A DNA stretch of 64,000 nucleotides from Candidatus Cloacimonadota bacterium (GCA_023954715.1 JAGSHD010000011.1:107464-171463), one strand, 5' to 3'; shown: positions 50,363-60,768, numbered from the stretch's first letter. Program-made: numbers and translations. Notes: generated by a model not told the origin, from the letters alone.

Positions 50363-51613
50363 ATGAAAACAGTAGTACAGTTTCTTTTTATAGCTATGGT
50401 CCTAGGGACTATGAATTATACGGGAGAAAATGATATATCTAGTGAACTTCAAACACTTATTAGATTTCATAAAGACTTCAAAAGAGGCTCATTCAAAAAG
50501 GTGGAAAAGGAAATTCAGAAGCAGTTTGATTTACTTCCTCAATCAGAAGATAATTTATTTAAGTTTATTAGTTCAATATCGATAGCGAATAAATCCCATC
50601 TCGACTCGATAAACCAATGGATTGATCAGAATCGGAAAAGCTCTATTGCTCAAGCGGTAAAAGGTATGTTGCTAGTGGGATTAGCGTGGAAAGAACGAAC
50701 AAACTCTTTTTCAAAGGACGTAAAAAAAGAATCATGGGATGGTATGCAACAATATTTAAAGGAAGCATATTCAGCAGCGAAACAAGCTTTGAATTTAGAT
50801 CCAGACAACTATGTAGCCCATTATATTATTCTAAAGTATCGTTATCATTATCGTGATAAAGAGCAGTTTGAAACTTATTATAGAGGTATAGTTAAGAAGT
50901 ACCCAAATTCAACTGCTGTTCGGTATCTGTATTTAGGTAAGCTATGGCCTAGATGGTCTGGTTCTATTGCTGATATAAAGAAAGAATTAGACAAGATTAC
51001 TTCAGATTTTACTAATCCAGATGGGAAAAAAGGCTTCGAAAATTACATGAATTTCTACAATGCTTTTTTGGCTCGTGAAAGGAAAGACTTTGAAGAATGT
51101 GCTGACATAGCTTCTATAGATGAAAGCTATCCATTGTATGGGACTAGGGCGAGATGCAATTATGTTTTAGAAAATTACATAGAGGTAAATGCAGACTTTA
51201 GCGAAGTTATAAAGTCTAATTTTTTAGATGAAAGTGATCTCATTATGTTTAGTAAGTCCTTGTATGAAATGGGTAGATATTTTGATGCTTCAAGAGTTAT
51301 GGATTATGCAATTGAACATTATCCAGACAATGCATATTTTTGGAGTTCAGCTTATTTTTATCATTATAAGAGTAATCGTGTAACCACTTGCAAGATAGCA
51401 GAGTCTTCATTAGAGCACTTTCCAGAAAATGCATACCTTTTAAAAGCGGCAGTAGCTTGTTTTGATAGAAAAAAGCAGTATCGAAAGTGTATAAAAGTAG
51501 GGGGGAATGCCATTAATACAATGAAGTCAAATGGTGACTTTAAAAAGAAGTCTAAAGAATTTGCATCAATAAATAGAAGTTATGAACACTGTACGAAGAT
51601 GTTGAAAAAGTAA
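50363..51613 (+). CDS. TPR-like repeat secreted protein
   Basis: Signal-like N-terminus; repeated A...LDPDNYVAHY / YPNSTAVRYLYLG / YPDNAYFWSSA / FPENAYLLKAA. Confidence 0.65.
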   Translation: MKTVVQFLFIAMVLGTMNYTGENDISSELQTLIRFHKDFKRGSFKKVEKEIQKQFDLLPQSEDNLFKFISSISIANKSHLDSINQWIDQNRKSSIAQAVKGMLLVGLAWKERTNSFSKDVKKESWDGMQQYLKEAYSAAKQALNLDPDNYVAHYIILKYRYHYRDKEQFETYYRGIVKKYPNSTAVRYLYLGKLWPRWSGSIADIKKELDKITSDFTNPDGKKGFENYMNFYNAFLARERKDFEECADIASIDESYPLYGTRARCNYVLENYIEVNADFSEVIKSNFLDESDLIMFSKSLYEMGRYFDASRVMDYAIEHYPDNAYFWSSAYFYHYKSNRVTTCKIAESSLEHFPENAYLLKAAVACFDRKKQYRKCIKVGGNAINTMKSNGDFKKKSKEFASINRSYEHCTKMLKK

Positions 51614-51812
51614 TTAAAATATATCCGATATCACTTACTGGATATTGACGTCCTTTTGGTTCATCTAACAAGGTTATAGGAAGTTTTAAGTACTTTTTAC
51701 TATTTTATAGTATCAAGCTTGCTCTTTACTTGAATTTAATGAAAGTTTAGATAAAATGGTCGCAAAAGATGCAAACAAGATCGTTTGAATCAAGGCTAAA
51801 TCGGAGCTTAAT

Positions 51813-52178
51813 ATGGCAAAAATGGGAAAAGTAGTTACCTTAAACTTTGGTAAAATTGATAGAAAAGCAATTTTGAAATACTTAGATGACTCTATCAAAG
51901 GTATGGATAAAGAAAAAGATCAAATCAAAGAAAAAGAGTACGAACTTGCAAGAAAATCCCTGCGTCATGTTCAAAAGAAAGTCCGTAAGGCAGAGCCTAA
52001 CACAGATTTTACCATCGGTCATATCGAGTATGAGTTTCTTAAAAAGGGACTTGAGCAAATGGTAAAAATGAATGAAACTCGCTTTGATAATATGTTCTTT
52101 TTAAAAAGATGGTTTTACAAACTACTTGTAAAAAACTACGAGCACATGGCTACAGTTGTAAAAAGACGTAAAAGTTAG
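51813..52178 (+). CDS. Hypothetical charged protein (121 aa)
   Basis: Complete ORF, helical, Lys-rich; no recognised family. Confidence 0.6.
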   Translation: MAKMGKVVTLNFGKIDRKAILKYLDDSIKGMDKEKDQIKEKEYELARKSLRHVQKKVRKAEPNTDFTIGHIEYEFLKKGLEQMVKMNETRFDNMFFLKRWFYKLLVKNYEHMATVVKRRKS

Positions 52179-52259
52179 TAAGGACTTCTTACAATAAATT
52201 GAGCTAACAAGCTTTTTCTCTAGCAGATCAACAGACTTCGTATGCATTAATTCGAGGGT

Positions 52260-53030
52260 TTACTTTAACAATCGTCTTTGGTCTAATTTTTCTTTGATAG
52301 TTTCAAAACCAAGATGATTTAGTTTGTCTTTTGGGCCAAGTCTTCCGATTTCCTCACCATACTTCTCTAAAATTAAAACTTCTTTAAGACCAGGGTAAGA
52401 AATTTTCTTAAAATAGGCCTGGATTCGATTTGCCGGGACCGTTTCAAGTAACTGATCTGTTCTTAGATTATATATATGGCAGTTATTTTCCTCAAATTTA
52501 AGTTTGAGGATCACTCTTTTCTTCTCCAGCCAAAAGTAAGTACCAAAGCAAGGAACAAAAAAGAGATAAACTATATTGGGATCTATATTTATAATAGCAA
52601 TACCCCCGATGATGGGGATGAAAAGAATCAGTGATAGAGTTAAAAGAGCGAACTGCCCCTGGCTTAAGCTATAAGAGCCATAACGAAAGGTCCGAGCAAG
52701 TAAGATGAGTGGTGGATGATCTTCTTGTAGAGGAGTGCTTTCATCAACAGAAGCACTAAGCTGATCAACCTTTTGGTATAACTTGGGATCGTTTGACTCT
52801 TGAAGGCTTTCGTCTAGCTCTTTAAGTGAAGGGCTGATGATGAGCTTGTAGAATTTGTATTCGACGTAGCCGATAGGAATTGCACTTAAGCCACATATGA
52901 CCTGTAGAGTTATACTGTCATAATTAAATGATATGAATAGAGGAATGAAGGGGGGTAGTACTATCAGTACATAGAATAAATCAGAGAGGATCGCCAGAAT
53001 TGGTGAGAAAAGAATGATAAAAAAGTTCAT
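52260..53030 (-). CDS. Hypothetical membrane protein
   Basis: Four hydrophobic segments followed by a soluble C-terminus. Confidence 0.6.
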   Translation of the reverse strand: MNFFIILFSPILAILSDLFYVLIVLPPFIPLFISFNYDSITLQVICGLSAIPIGYVEYKFYKLIISPSLKELDESLQESNDPKLYQKVDQLSASVDESTPLQEDHPPLILLARTFRYGSYSLSQGQFALLTLSLILFIPIIGGIAIINIDPNIVYLFFVPCFGTYFWLEKKRVILKLKFEENNCHIYNLRTDQLLETVPANRIQAYFKKISYPGLKEVLILEKYGEEIGRLGPKDKLNHLGFETIKEKLDQRRLLK

Positions 53031-53136
53031 GATAAGATTAGCTTATCATATATTTTTTACAAACCTCAAATCTACGCTTGGTATCTTTAAAGTACTTTAA
53101 GGTTAAATGCCCTTTTAAACACCATGTCTTTATTTT

Positions 53137-54435
53137 TTAGTTCAATAAAGACTTTATATAATTAAAAACCTTGGTATCTTTAGTAATGTCTACGTGGTTT
53201 AGTTTAAATACTTTTTTACCAATCATCTTTGCACCTTGATTAGTAAGACCTTTGTCATATAAAGCACTATTTAGATAAAGTAGACCATCACTCTTACCAC
53301 TCATTTCCATTCCAGCAGGAATTTTCATAGCAGGGTATCGTTCATCGTAGATGATAGGGAAGTCCCCAGCGATCAAAGCAAATTCAACAGATTTAGGAAG
53401 ACCCTTTTCGTTTAGAACTTCGATCATTCTTCCACCAGCAAGTCGAGCCTTTTCAAGTCCTTGTGAAGCAAGTAACATAGAGTGACCCCCTTCGTATAAC
53501 TTGTTCATGGTTTGATTAAAATCACTTGTGTAACTCATCATTCCAAGAGGAATACCGATTTTTCGTTGATCACTGATCATTTGAAGTTGACCTTGCCATA
53601 AGCCAGAGTGAATATAGTTTTCTCCAGTGCTTTGGTATGATCCGTACATGAGTAACTTAGAGGCTCCCATAGGTGCTGGAATCTTACTTGAACTTAGAGT
53701 TAGATTATATAAGTAGTATCGAAACATATTATCGAGTCCTGCAAGTGGAGCACATTGAAAGATAACTCTTCGAACATCGTTTCTGTATTGAGTTAAAAAC
53801 TTTTTATGATAGTAAGCTGGAGCAGACTCTAAATAGGATCGAGCAGCCATTGCTCCTTTGGAGTGAGTAATAATATCTACTTTAAAGTCTTTGTTTTTTG
53901 TTTGCTTTAAAACTTCTTTGATTCGAGTGATGGCATTGGCTACAGCCTCACCTTGATAGATGTTATCCCCATGGTAATGACTAAATGAGATTGCAAATAC
54001 AGCATAACCTTGATCGCTTAAATATTGCATCAGACCAGTTTTTGTTAAATGATCTTTAGCAAGTGGACTATTTGGGTGAGCATATCTTCTAGTGGCATCA
54101 TCATTTGCACCGTGAAGCAATAATATGGGAGTTTTGTGAGTTGCTTTATCAAAGTTTGGAGCAAAATGAAGTAAAAACTCAGATGAGTGAGGAGTTTTTG
54201 TACCAAACCCTGAGAGTACATGAGAGTAAAAGTGACCTAGTTTTGGATGAAATTGCTCATTTGGAAATCTTGGGTGAAGATCTTTAAGTTTTTCAATTTT
54301 TTGCCAAGGAGCAGACTTTTCACCGCTTAAGGTTTGAATCGGCTCTAGTTGGAACTGTGATGTAGCGTAGTTAAAGGTATTAATACATAAGAGTAACTGC
54401 ACTAAAAACAAAGATTTTTTAAGTAATTTTTTCAC
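53137..54435 (-). CDS. Secreted lipase-like alpha/beta hydrolase
   Basis: Signal peptide; ILLLHGAND; nucleophile elbow ITHSKGAMAARSYLE; GGHSMLLAS; NHVDITKD near C-terminus. Confidence 0.75.
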   Translation of the reverse strand: MKKLLKKSLFLVQLLLCINTFNYATSQFQLEPIQTLSGEKSAPWQKIEKLKDLHPRFPNEQFHPKLGHFYSHVLSGFGTKTPHSSEFLLHFAPNFDKATHKTPILLLHGANDDATRRYAHPNSPLAKDHLTKTGLMQYLSDQGYAVFAISFSHYHGDNIYQGEAVANAITRIKEVLKQTKNKDFKVDIITHSKGAMAARSYLESAPAYYHKKFLTQYRNDVRRVIFQCAPLAGLDNMFRYYLYNLTLSSSKIPAPMGASKLLMYGSYQSTGENYIHSGLWQGQLQMISDQRKIGIPLGMMSYTSDFNQTMNKLYEGGHSMLLASQGLEKARLAGGRMIEVLNEKGLPKSVEFALIAGDFPIIYDERYPAMKIPAGMEMSGKSDGLLYLNSALYDKGLTNQGAKMIGKKVFKLNHVDITKDTKVFNYIKSLLN

Positions 54436-54688
54436 AAATTCTACTTTCGATTTTACTTAGGCTATTAACAAAAATAGTCTAATTGTATCCAAAATTGTAT
54501 ATGCAGGGCTCTGAGCTCGGTCGCTTGTATAAAAGCCAAACAAAGTTTGTTTCAATTTAATCAAAAGAATTATGAGAAACTTTTGATTTATGTCAAGCTT
54601 TATACGAATATATTTAGCCTAATTTATTGCTCCAATATTAGTGGATGATTGATTAACTATTTTGTTGGATTTCACTACTATTTTTGAT

Positions 54689-55168
54689 TTATTTACCTAG
54701 GTTTTTCATTAGGTCTTCCATTTTTTTGAGTCGTTCTTTTAAATCATCGATTTCATTTTCGGGCTCGTCTTGTGGAGCGGGATCATTTTTTGGAGGATTA
54801 AAAGGAGAGTTTTGGAAAAATGAGTTGGGCATTTCCATTTGCCATGGATTCATTAAGTTTTTCATGTTAGTAAATCCAAACGATGGATTTTGTCCAAACA
54901 TTTGAGCTGTATTAGAAGCACTCGATCTTAGTAGCATGTGTGCAAATTGCGGAGGAATGGCAGAGATTACATCAGAAGCCTCTGTAATTACTAATTGTAA
55001 TAAAAGCTCTGTTGTGACATCGTTTCCTGAGCCGACCTCTTGCACTTGCACATCTCTACCACTTCGAATGGTTTCAACCAATTCTTCTCTGGTTATATAA
55101 GTAGATTGCTCTGTGTCATATAACCTACGGTTTTTATATTTTTTTATAATTAATAGGCCTTTTTTCAT
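54689..55168 (-). CDS. phaR: Polyhydroxyalkanoate synthesis repressor PhaR
   Basis: IIKKYKNRRLYDTEQSTYITREELVETIRSGRDVQV is the classical PHB/PHA accumulation regulator DNA-binding domain. Confidence 0.93.
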   Translation of the reverse strand: MKKGLLIIKKYKNRRLYDTEQSTYITREELVETIRSGRDVQVQEVGSGNDVTTELLLQLVITEASDVISAIPPQFAHMLLRSSASNTAQMFGQNPSFGFTNMKNLMNPWQMEMPNSFFQNSPFNPPKNDPAPQDEPENEIDDLKERLKKMEDLMKNLGK

Positions 55169-55201
55169 GGATATTTCCTAGATTTTAAATTTGCTTTTTA
55201 A

Positions 55202-55245
55202 CTGCTTATCTAGAGCAGAACTTCATCTTCTCATAATGCAATATA
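55202..55245. promoter_or_regulatory. Candidate PhaR autoregulatory region
   Basis: Inverted repeat ctgct-tatctag-agcag (55202-55218) plus TGCAATATA (55237-55245) immediately upstream of phaR. Confidence 0.4.
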
Positions 55246-55257
55246 CAATGAAAGGAA

Positions 55258-55462
55258 GTAATTATTCAGCTGGTCCCTTCGATAAGAGTTGAGGAGTATA
55301 CAATTTTTTCGCAGTTTTTGCTTTATTGATGCGGTTTAGCTCATCATCATCTTTTGTGTTTAAATCTTTTTTCGAGTAGTTCACTACACTTCAAAAGCTA
55401 TAAAAACAAAATATAACAATGATCAAAAACCTAGGTTTAATCAACCTTTGTAAAGAAGTTGA
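55258..55462 (+). repeat. PHA-locus noncoding repeat, copy A (about 205 bp)
   Basis: Near-collinear match to 63795-64000, from gtaattattcag to aagaagttga. Confidence 0.9.
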
Positions 55463-55523
55463 AAGATTATAGCTGAATAGTTACGAAAGCAAAAGATAAA
55501 ATGTTACAAAATGGCAATATATG

Positions 55524-55537
55524 TTGCATTTGCACAA
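55524..55537 (+). promoter_or_regulatory. Candidate PhaR operator upstream of phaC (ttgcatttgcacaa)
   Basis: Exact 14-mer also present inverted at 63399-63412 upstream of phasin; TGC-rich like described PhaR targets. Confidence 0.6.
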
Positions 55538-55632
55538 TATAGTCTCTATGGTGCACTTTATAGAAAACAAATTATGTAGATAGAAAAGGGTTCAAGATCA
55601 CACTTGAACTTCCATAAACAAGAGATGAGACT

Positions 55633-56694
55633 ATGAAAGAAATGAACTTTGAAGATTACATGGATGAAATTTGGAAAACTCCACAGAGATTAAATAATAT
55701 ACATAAGATTATGAAGGGTGATTTTGAACCAACTCCAGCTCAAACTCCATCAAGAGTGGTAAAAGAGTTTGGAAGAGTTAAGCTATTAGCTTATTATCCA
55801 AAAGGGGAGGTAACCCAATCTCCTGTTTTAATGGTTCCTTCAATAATCAATAAGTATTATGTATTTGATTTAGCTCCTAATCAAAGTATGGTTGAGTACC
55901 TTTGTGATCAGGGGATTCCAGTATATATGATTGACTGGGGAATTCCTGGGCCACAAGATAAATATACTACTTTTGAAGATCATATTATTAGATGGCAAGG
56001 GGCTTGTTTAAGAGCTGCTTGTAAAGATTTTGGTGTTGAAAAGATGCACTTACTTGGATATTGCGTTGGCGGAACAATGGCTACAATATACGCCGCTTTA
56101 AAGCCAAAAAGAGTTGCTGGTTTAATCGCTTTGACGGCTCCAATTAACTTTCATGATGATGGATTATTAAGCTCTTGGGCATCAAGTGATCAATTAGACG
56201 TTCGTAAGTTATCTGAAGCTTGGGGAAATATTCCGGCTGACTTTTTAGAAGAGTCCTTTGCTTTATTGATGCCAACTGCCAAAATGAAAAAGTACATGAA
56301 CTTATACGAAAATGCTCACAAGGATAGCTTTCTAAAAAAACACTATGCATTAGATGGATGGTTAAATGACAATGTTGGGTTTCCGGGCGCTACTTATGAA
56401 GAGTATGTTAAAAAATGCTATGTAAATAATGACTTAATGAACAATGAGTTTATTTTGGGTGATATGAGAGTAGATCTTAAAAATATTAAGTGTCCATTGC
56501 TTGTTTTAACTGCTAAGCATGATCATATTGTTCCGGATCAATCAGCGACAGTTTTAGCTGAAATGGTTGGCAGTGAAGATATAACAAGCGAACAATTTAG
56601 AGCAGGTCATATCGGAATCACAGTCGGATCTAAAGCAAAAGATACCATGTGGAAAACGGTACAGGCGTGGTTAAAGGATCGAGTTGTTGAGTAA
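55633..56694 (+). CDS. phaC: Class III-type poly(R)-hydroxyalkanoate synthase PhaC, paralog 1
   Basis: Lipase-like box LLGYCVGGT (Cys nucleophile), LTAKHDHIVP (Asp), AGHIGI (His); about 355 aa length. Confidence 0.92.
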   Translation: MKEMNFEDYMDEIWKTPQRLNNIHKIMKGDFEPTPAQTPSRVVKEFGRVKLLAYYPKGEVTQSPVLMVPSIINKYYVFDLAPNQSMVEYLCDQGIPVYMIDWGIPGPQDKYTTFEDHIIRWQGACLRAACKDFGVEKMHLLGYCVGGTMATIYAALKPKRVAGLIALTAPINFHDDGLLSSWASSDQLDVRKLSEAWGNIPADFLEESFALLMPTAKMKKYMNLYENAHKDSFLKKHYALDGWLNDNVGFPGATYEEYVKKCYVNNDLMNNEFILGDMRVDLKNIKCPLLVLTAKHDHIVPDQSATVLAEMVGSEDITSEQFRAGHIGITVGSKAKDTMWKTVQAWLKDRVVE

Positions 56695-56772
56695 TCCACT
56701 ACACTTCAAGTGATTTTGACACAAAATATAACAATGATCTTCAACCTAGGTGTAGCTTAATTCTTTGTAGAA
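56690..56772 (+). repeat. PHA-locus noncoding repeat, partial copy C
   Basis: agtaatccactacacttcaa...acaaaatataacaatgatc..caacctagg matches the 3' half of copies A and B. Confidence 0.75.
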
Positions 56773-56935
56773 CAAACGAATCAGAAGCTAAAATGTACAA
56801 GTGATTTTTGAATGTCACAAATTTATCAGGGGTAATTAGCCCAAAATAACTAGTTAAAAAAGTGGAAGCAAGTAAATTGAGTTTGTATACTTATTTGCTT
56901 TTTCTGTAAAAATAAAAAATTAATAGGAGTATAGA

Positions 56936-57343
56936 ATGAATTTTGATCCTTTTTCAATGCAAAAAAAGATGTTTGATGAGTGGGAAAAATCTACAGCAGA
57001 GTACGTAGATAAGGTAATGAGAGATCCATCATTTATGAAAACGATTTCTCAAAATATGGGATCTACTTTAGATATGCAAGATGCAATTAAAGAGCAGACT
57101 AATAAAGTTCTTAAATCCATGAATGTACCTACAGAAGATAGTTTGGATGGACTTTATAAAACGGTTCATAATTTAGAAACAAGAATGCTAGACTTTGAAG
57201 AAAAAATTGATGACTTATCTGATATGTTTAAAAAACTAGTAGAAATTTCAGAGTCTATCCAATCAGAGGCTAAAACTTCAAAAGCAAAGCCAAAAGCTGT
57301 AAAACAAGCCACAAAAAAAGAGTCCCCTAAAAAAAGTAAGTAA
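56936..57343 (+). CDS. phaE: PhaE-like PHA synthase subunit / coiled-coil protein
   Basis: Helical N-region FDPFSMQKKMFDEWEKSTAEYVDKVMRDPSFMK and C-terminal coiled coil; located between the two PhaC genes. Confidence 0.6.
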   Translation: MNFDPFSMQKKMFDEWEKSTAEYVDKVMRDPSFMKTISQNMGSTLDMQDAIKEQTNKVLKSMNVPTEDSLDGLYKTVHNLETRMLDFEEKIDDLSDMFKKLVEISESIQSEAKTSKAKPKAVKQATKKESPKKSK

Positions 57344-57363
57344 GTTATATAAAGAGAGTAGTT

Positions 57364-58440
57364 ATGGAAGATAATGCATCTTTTGATGAAGTAAAAAAAG
57401 AGTACCAAGAGTTTTATGATTTTTTAAATGCTCAAGAGGGTTTAAAAGAAGCTCGTGAAGAAGCCCGAAAAGTCATGAGCCCTTCTAAAAAAGAGCTTTT
57501 GTTTCAAGAGCACTCCATCAGTGTTTATAAATATATTCCCACTGAAAAAACTCTTCATGCTACTCCTTTGTTTATTGTCCCTTCTCTTGTAAATAAGTCT
57601 AGTATTATGGACTTGTTAAAAGATCAAAGTTTTATTGAGGCCATGTTGAAGCGTGGATTTTTAGTGTACATGATTGATTGGGGTGAACCTACAAAAGCCC
57701 AACGAGACTGTAGCTTAGAGTACTATTTAAAACACTATTTAGGGCGAGCAATTCGACGAATCAATAAAGATGCATCTAGTTCAAAGGTTCATTTATTGGG
57801 TTATTGCTTAGGTGGAATGTTAACTACTTTATATTGTGCTTTAACTGAGTCTAAGGGTGTAGATAAGATGGTTACTATGGTCACTCCCTTAAACTTTTCA
57901 GATGGTGGAATGCTTTCTTGGTGGGCTAACAAAGATCATTTTGAAGTGGAGCGAATTGTAAAAAGCATGGGGAATATCCCTGCTGATTTCTTTTCTGCTT
58001 CTTTTCCTTGGTTAGTGCCTACAAGTAAAATTAAACAAACTAAATTGTTGATGAAAAAGCACACAGATAAAAAGTTTTTAGAGTCGTTTTATGCTTTAGA
58101 TATTTGGGCTACTGAAAATGTGGGGTTTCCGGGTAAGGTATATCAAGATGTTATTAAATATGGTTATCAAGAAAACCAATTAGTAGAGGATAAATCTTGG
58201 CCTTTTGAGAGTGAAAAGCTGTCTTTAGATCGAGTAAAAATAGATGTTTTAAACCTTTGTGCAAGCTTTGACCACATCTCACCGGTGGGATCTTGCGAAG
58301 TAATGGAGAAATTGCTCGACAATGCTAATGTTGAGACGCAAACTTTTGCAACAGGCCATTTAGGTTTTGCTACTGGTAAAGATGCTCGAGGAGTTTCAAC
58401 TTCTGAATATTGGGACAAAATCGAAAGTTTTTTATCATAG
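57364..58440 (+). CDS. Class III-type poly(R)-hydroxyalkanoate synthase PhaC, paralog 2
   Basis: LLGYCLGGM (Cys), LCASFDHISP (Asp), TGHLGFATG (His). Confidence 0.9.
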   Translation: MEDNASFDEVKKEYQEFYDFLNAQEGLKEAREEARKVMSPSKKELLFQEHSISVYKYIPTEKTLHATPLFIVPSLVNKSSIMDLLKDQSFIEAMLKRGFLVYMIDWGEPTKAQRDCSLEYYLKHYLGRAIRRINKDASSSKVHLLGYCLGGMLTTLYCALTESKGVDKMVTMVTPLNFSDGGMLSWWANKDHFEVERIVKSMGNIPADFFSASFPWLVPTSKIKQTKLLMKKHTDKKFLESFYALDIWATENVGFPGKVYQDVIKYGYQENQLVEDKSWPFESEKLSLDRVKIDVLNLCASFDHISPVGSCEVMEKLLDNANVETQTFATGHLGFATGKDARGVSTSEYWDKIESFLS

Positions 58441-58462
58441 ACTTAATCATTGGGAGAAATAC

Positions 58463-60118
58463 ATGAACACAGCAGCAAAGATCTTACTTGAAAATGCACA
58501 AAAATATAAAGATGAAATTCGTTTTCAAATCCCAGTAGAAGATGGCTTTCAAGCTGTATTGTGGGATGAGTATTTAGATAAAACTCGTAGTATAGCTTTA
58601 TATCTAAATCATATTGGAGTAACTCGTGATGATAAAGTAGCTGTTTATTCAGGTACTTGCGTAGAGTGGGTATATGCTGGTTTTGCTGCTCAAGCATCAC
58701 AAGGAGTTTTAGTTCCTGTTTATCACTCTAATACAAAAGATCAAGTTCATTATGTTTTAGAGCACTCCGATGCTAAAGTAGTTTTTGTACAAAAAGTTTA
58801 TCTACAAAATGTCTTAGATAGTTTGCAAAAATTACCATTGATTCAAAAAGTAGTTTGTATAGATGGAGACTTTGATCATCCTTTGGTCGTTTCTTTAAAT
58901 GATGTTTACGAGCAAGGAGCTCAATTGCATCTTCAAAAACCAAGTCTATTTCATGATTTAGTACATGCAATTCAAAAAGACGATATCGCCTCTATGATTT
59001 ATACATCAGGTACAACAGGGCAACCAAAAGGTGTTTTGTTATCCCATGAAAATGTTGTAGATAACGGTGAGGACTGGTTGACTGTACTTGAGGATCAGAT
59101 TCCACAGGAGAGAGTAGATTTATTGTGGTTACCCTTATCTCATATCTTTGGTTGGGGAGAGATTGGTCTTGGTAATACTCTTAACTTTACAACATGGTTT
59201 GTAAATCCAAAAAATGTATTGTCATTAATGCCAGATAGAAAGCCAACCGTATTTATGTCTGTCCCAGCTTATTGGGAGAAACTCTATATTCAAGCACAAG
59301 ATAAAGCTCGTGATGGTAGTGATCCACTAGCTAATTTATTAGAGTTAACGGGAGGACGACTACAATTTTGTTTATCAGGGGGAGCTGGATTAAAAAGAGA
59401 AGTAAAAGATTTCTTCTTAAAAGCTGGAATGTTTATCGTAGAAGGTTATGGTTTAACAGAAGCCTCTCCAACATTAACAATGAACTCCCGCCATGACTAT
59501 GATTTTGATTCAGTAGGCAAGCCCTTTCCTAGAGTCGAGGTAAAATTGCTTGAAGATGGCGAAATCGTAGCAAAAGGCAGTAATATCTTTAAGGGATATT
59601 ATAAAAATCAACAAGCGAGTTTGGATGCTGTAGATACAGATGGTTATTTGTTAACTGGAGATCTTGGAGAGTTTACTTCGGATGGTTTTCTAAAGATTAT
59701 TGGTCGCAAAAAGGATATCATCGTTACGGCAGGTGGTAAAAATATCTCTCCACAGTTGATTGAGCAACATTATGCAGATGATCCTTTGATTGAACATCTA
59801 GTTTTATACGGAAATGAAAAAAAATATCTTGTAGCTATGGTAACCCTGCGAAAAGATGGAGTCATCTCTTTTGCACGTGAAAATGATATAAGTTTTGAGA
59901 GCTATGATCAACTTGCTCAAAGTATGCAAATCCGAGATCAAATTCAAAACAAAGTAGATCAAGTAAATGGTACATTGTCCTCCTACGAAACAGCAAAATC
60001 CTTTTTCGTCTTCCCACAGTCTTTGTCCGTTGAAGCCGGCCATATTACCCCTTCACTAAAGATCAAAAGAAACCAAATTCACAAAGACTTTTTTGATGAA
60101 TTTGAGGGACTTTATTAA
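58463..60118 (+). CDS. AMP-dependent acyl-CoA synthetase/ligase
   Basis: SMIYTSGTTGQPKGVLLSH, YGLTEASPTLT, LLTGDLGEF, GRKKDIIVTAGGKNISP; start refined to ATG at 58463. Confidence 0.93.
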   Translation: MNTAAKILLENAQKYKDEIRFQIPVEDGFQAVLWDEYLDKTRSIALYLNHIGVTRDDKVAVYSGTCVEWVYAGFAAQASQGVLVPVYHSNTKDQVHYVLEHSDAKVVFVQKVYLQNVLDSLQKLPLIQKVVCIDGDFDHPLVVSLNDVYEQGAQLHLQKPSLFHDLVHAIQKDDIASMIYTSGTTGQPKGVLLSHENVVDNGEDWLTVLEDQIPQERVDLLWLPLSHIFGWGEIGLGNTLNFTTWFVNPKNVLSLMPDRKPTVFMSVPAYWEKLYIQAQDKARDGSDPLANLLELTGGRLQFCLSGGAGLKREVKDFFLKAGMFIVEGYGLTEASPTLTMNSRHDYDFDSVGKPFPRVEVKLLEDGEIVAKGSNIFKGYYKNQQASLDAVDTDGYLLTGDLGEFTSDGFLKIIGRKKDIIVTAGGKNISPQLIEQHYADDPLIEHLVLYGNEKKYLVAMVTLRKDGVISFARENDISFESYDQLAQSMQIRDQIQNKVDQVNGTLSSYETAKSFFVFPQSLSVEAGHITPSLKIKRNQIHKDFFDEFEGLY

Positions 60119-60149
60119 TTTTACTTAAGCTTATAAATGATTAATGGAT

Positions 60150-60179
60150 AATCCTCTGCCTTTGGGTGGGGGATTTTTT
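60150..60179 (+). terminator. Rho-independent terminator of PHA operon
   Basis: aatcctctgcc-tttg-ggtgggggatt stem (G-T wobbles) followed by T6. Confidence 0.75.
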
Positions 60180-60397
60180 GTAGTTTTTATCTTATGTTTT
60201 GAGTATATGAATAGTGCTATGTAGATCGAATCTGGCATCTAACCCATCAAAATGATCAAATTGTTATGGGAAAAGATATCAATCGCCGGCTAATTGGCAA
60301 GCACTTGTAAGCTTTTCTTGATGTGGTAATCGTTAACTGTTAATATTCGAACACATATAAACTTATTGAATAAATGATAGATGTTTTAGGAGAAAAT

Positions 60398-60727
60398 ATG
60401 AGAATACAATTTTATGGAGCATTATTGCTTTTTACATTCTTGTTAGTTGCAGATAGTTATGGGGCTTCTTGGTCCGTGGAAACACAGAATCCTTACAATA
60501 ATATGAGTTCAAATAATTCAGTTGCTGTAAATGGAAAAATTTATTATTTTGGAGGATATAATGGTAGTCCAACTTCTGGTGATATGATAGTTTTTGATCC
60601 TAATGGAGGAGCATCAAAATGGAGTCAAGAAGACACGAATACTATGGGGAGAAGAAGCAATGCTGGGACAGCTGTATGCTCTGATAATAGGATATATATC
60701 ACGGGGGGCAAGGTGATGCTGGTGTAG
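60398..60727 (+). CDS. Kelch-repeat secreted protein, fragment 1 (frame interrupted at G6)
   Basis: Signal peptide MRIQFYGALLLFTFLLVADSYG; AVNGKIYYFGGYNG kelch motif; frame breaks at 60703-60708. Confidence 0.75.
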   Translation: MRIQFYGALLLFTFLLVADSYGASWSVETQNPYNNMSSNNSVAVNGKIYYFGGYNGSPTSGDMIVFDPNGGASKWSQEDTNTMGRRSNAGTAVCSDNRIYITGGKVMLV

Positions 60728-60768
60728 CTCTTTCAGATACAATTGTTTATGATACAACAGCTGCGCGT

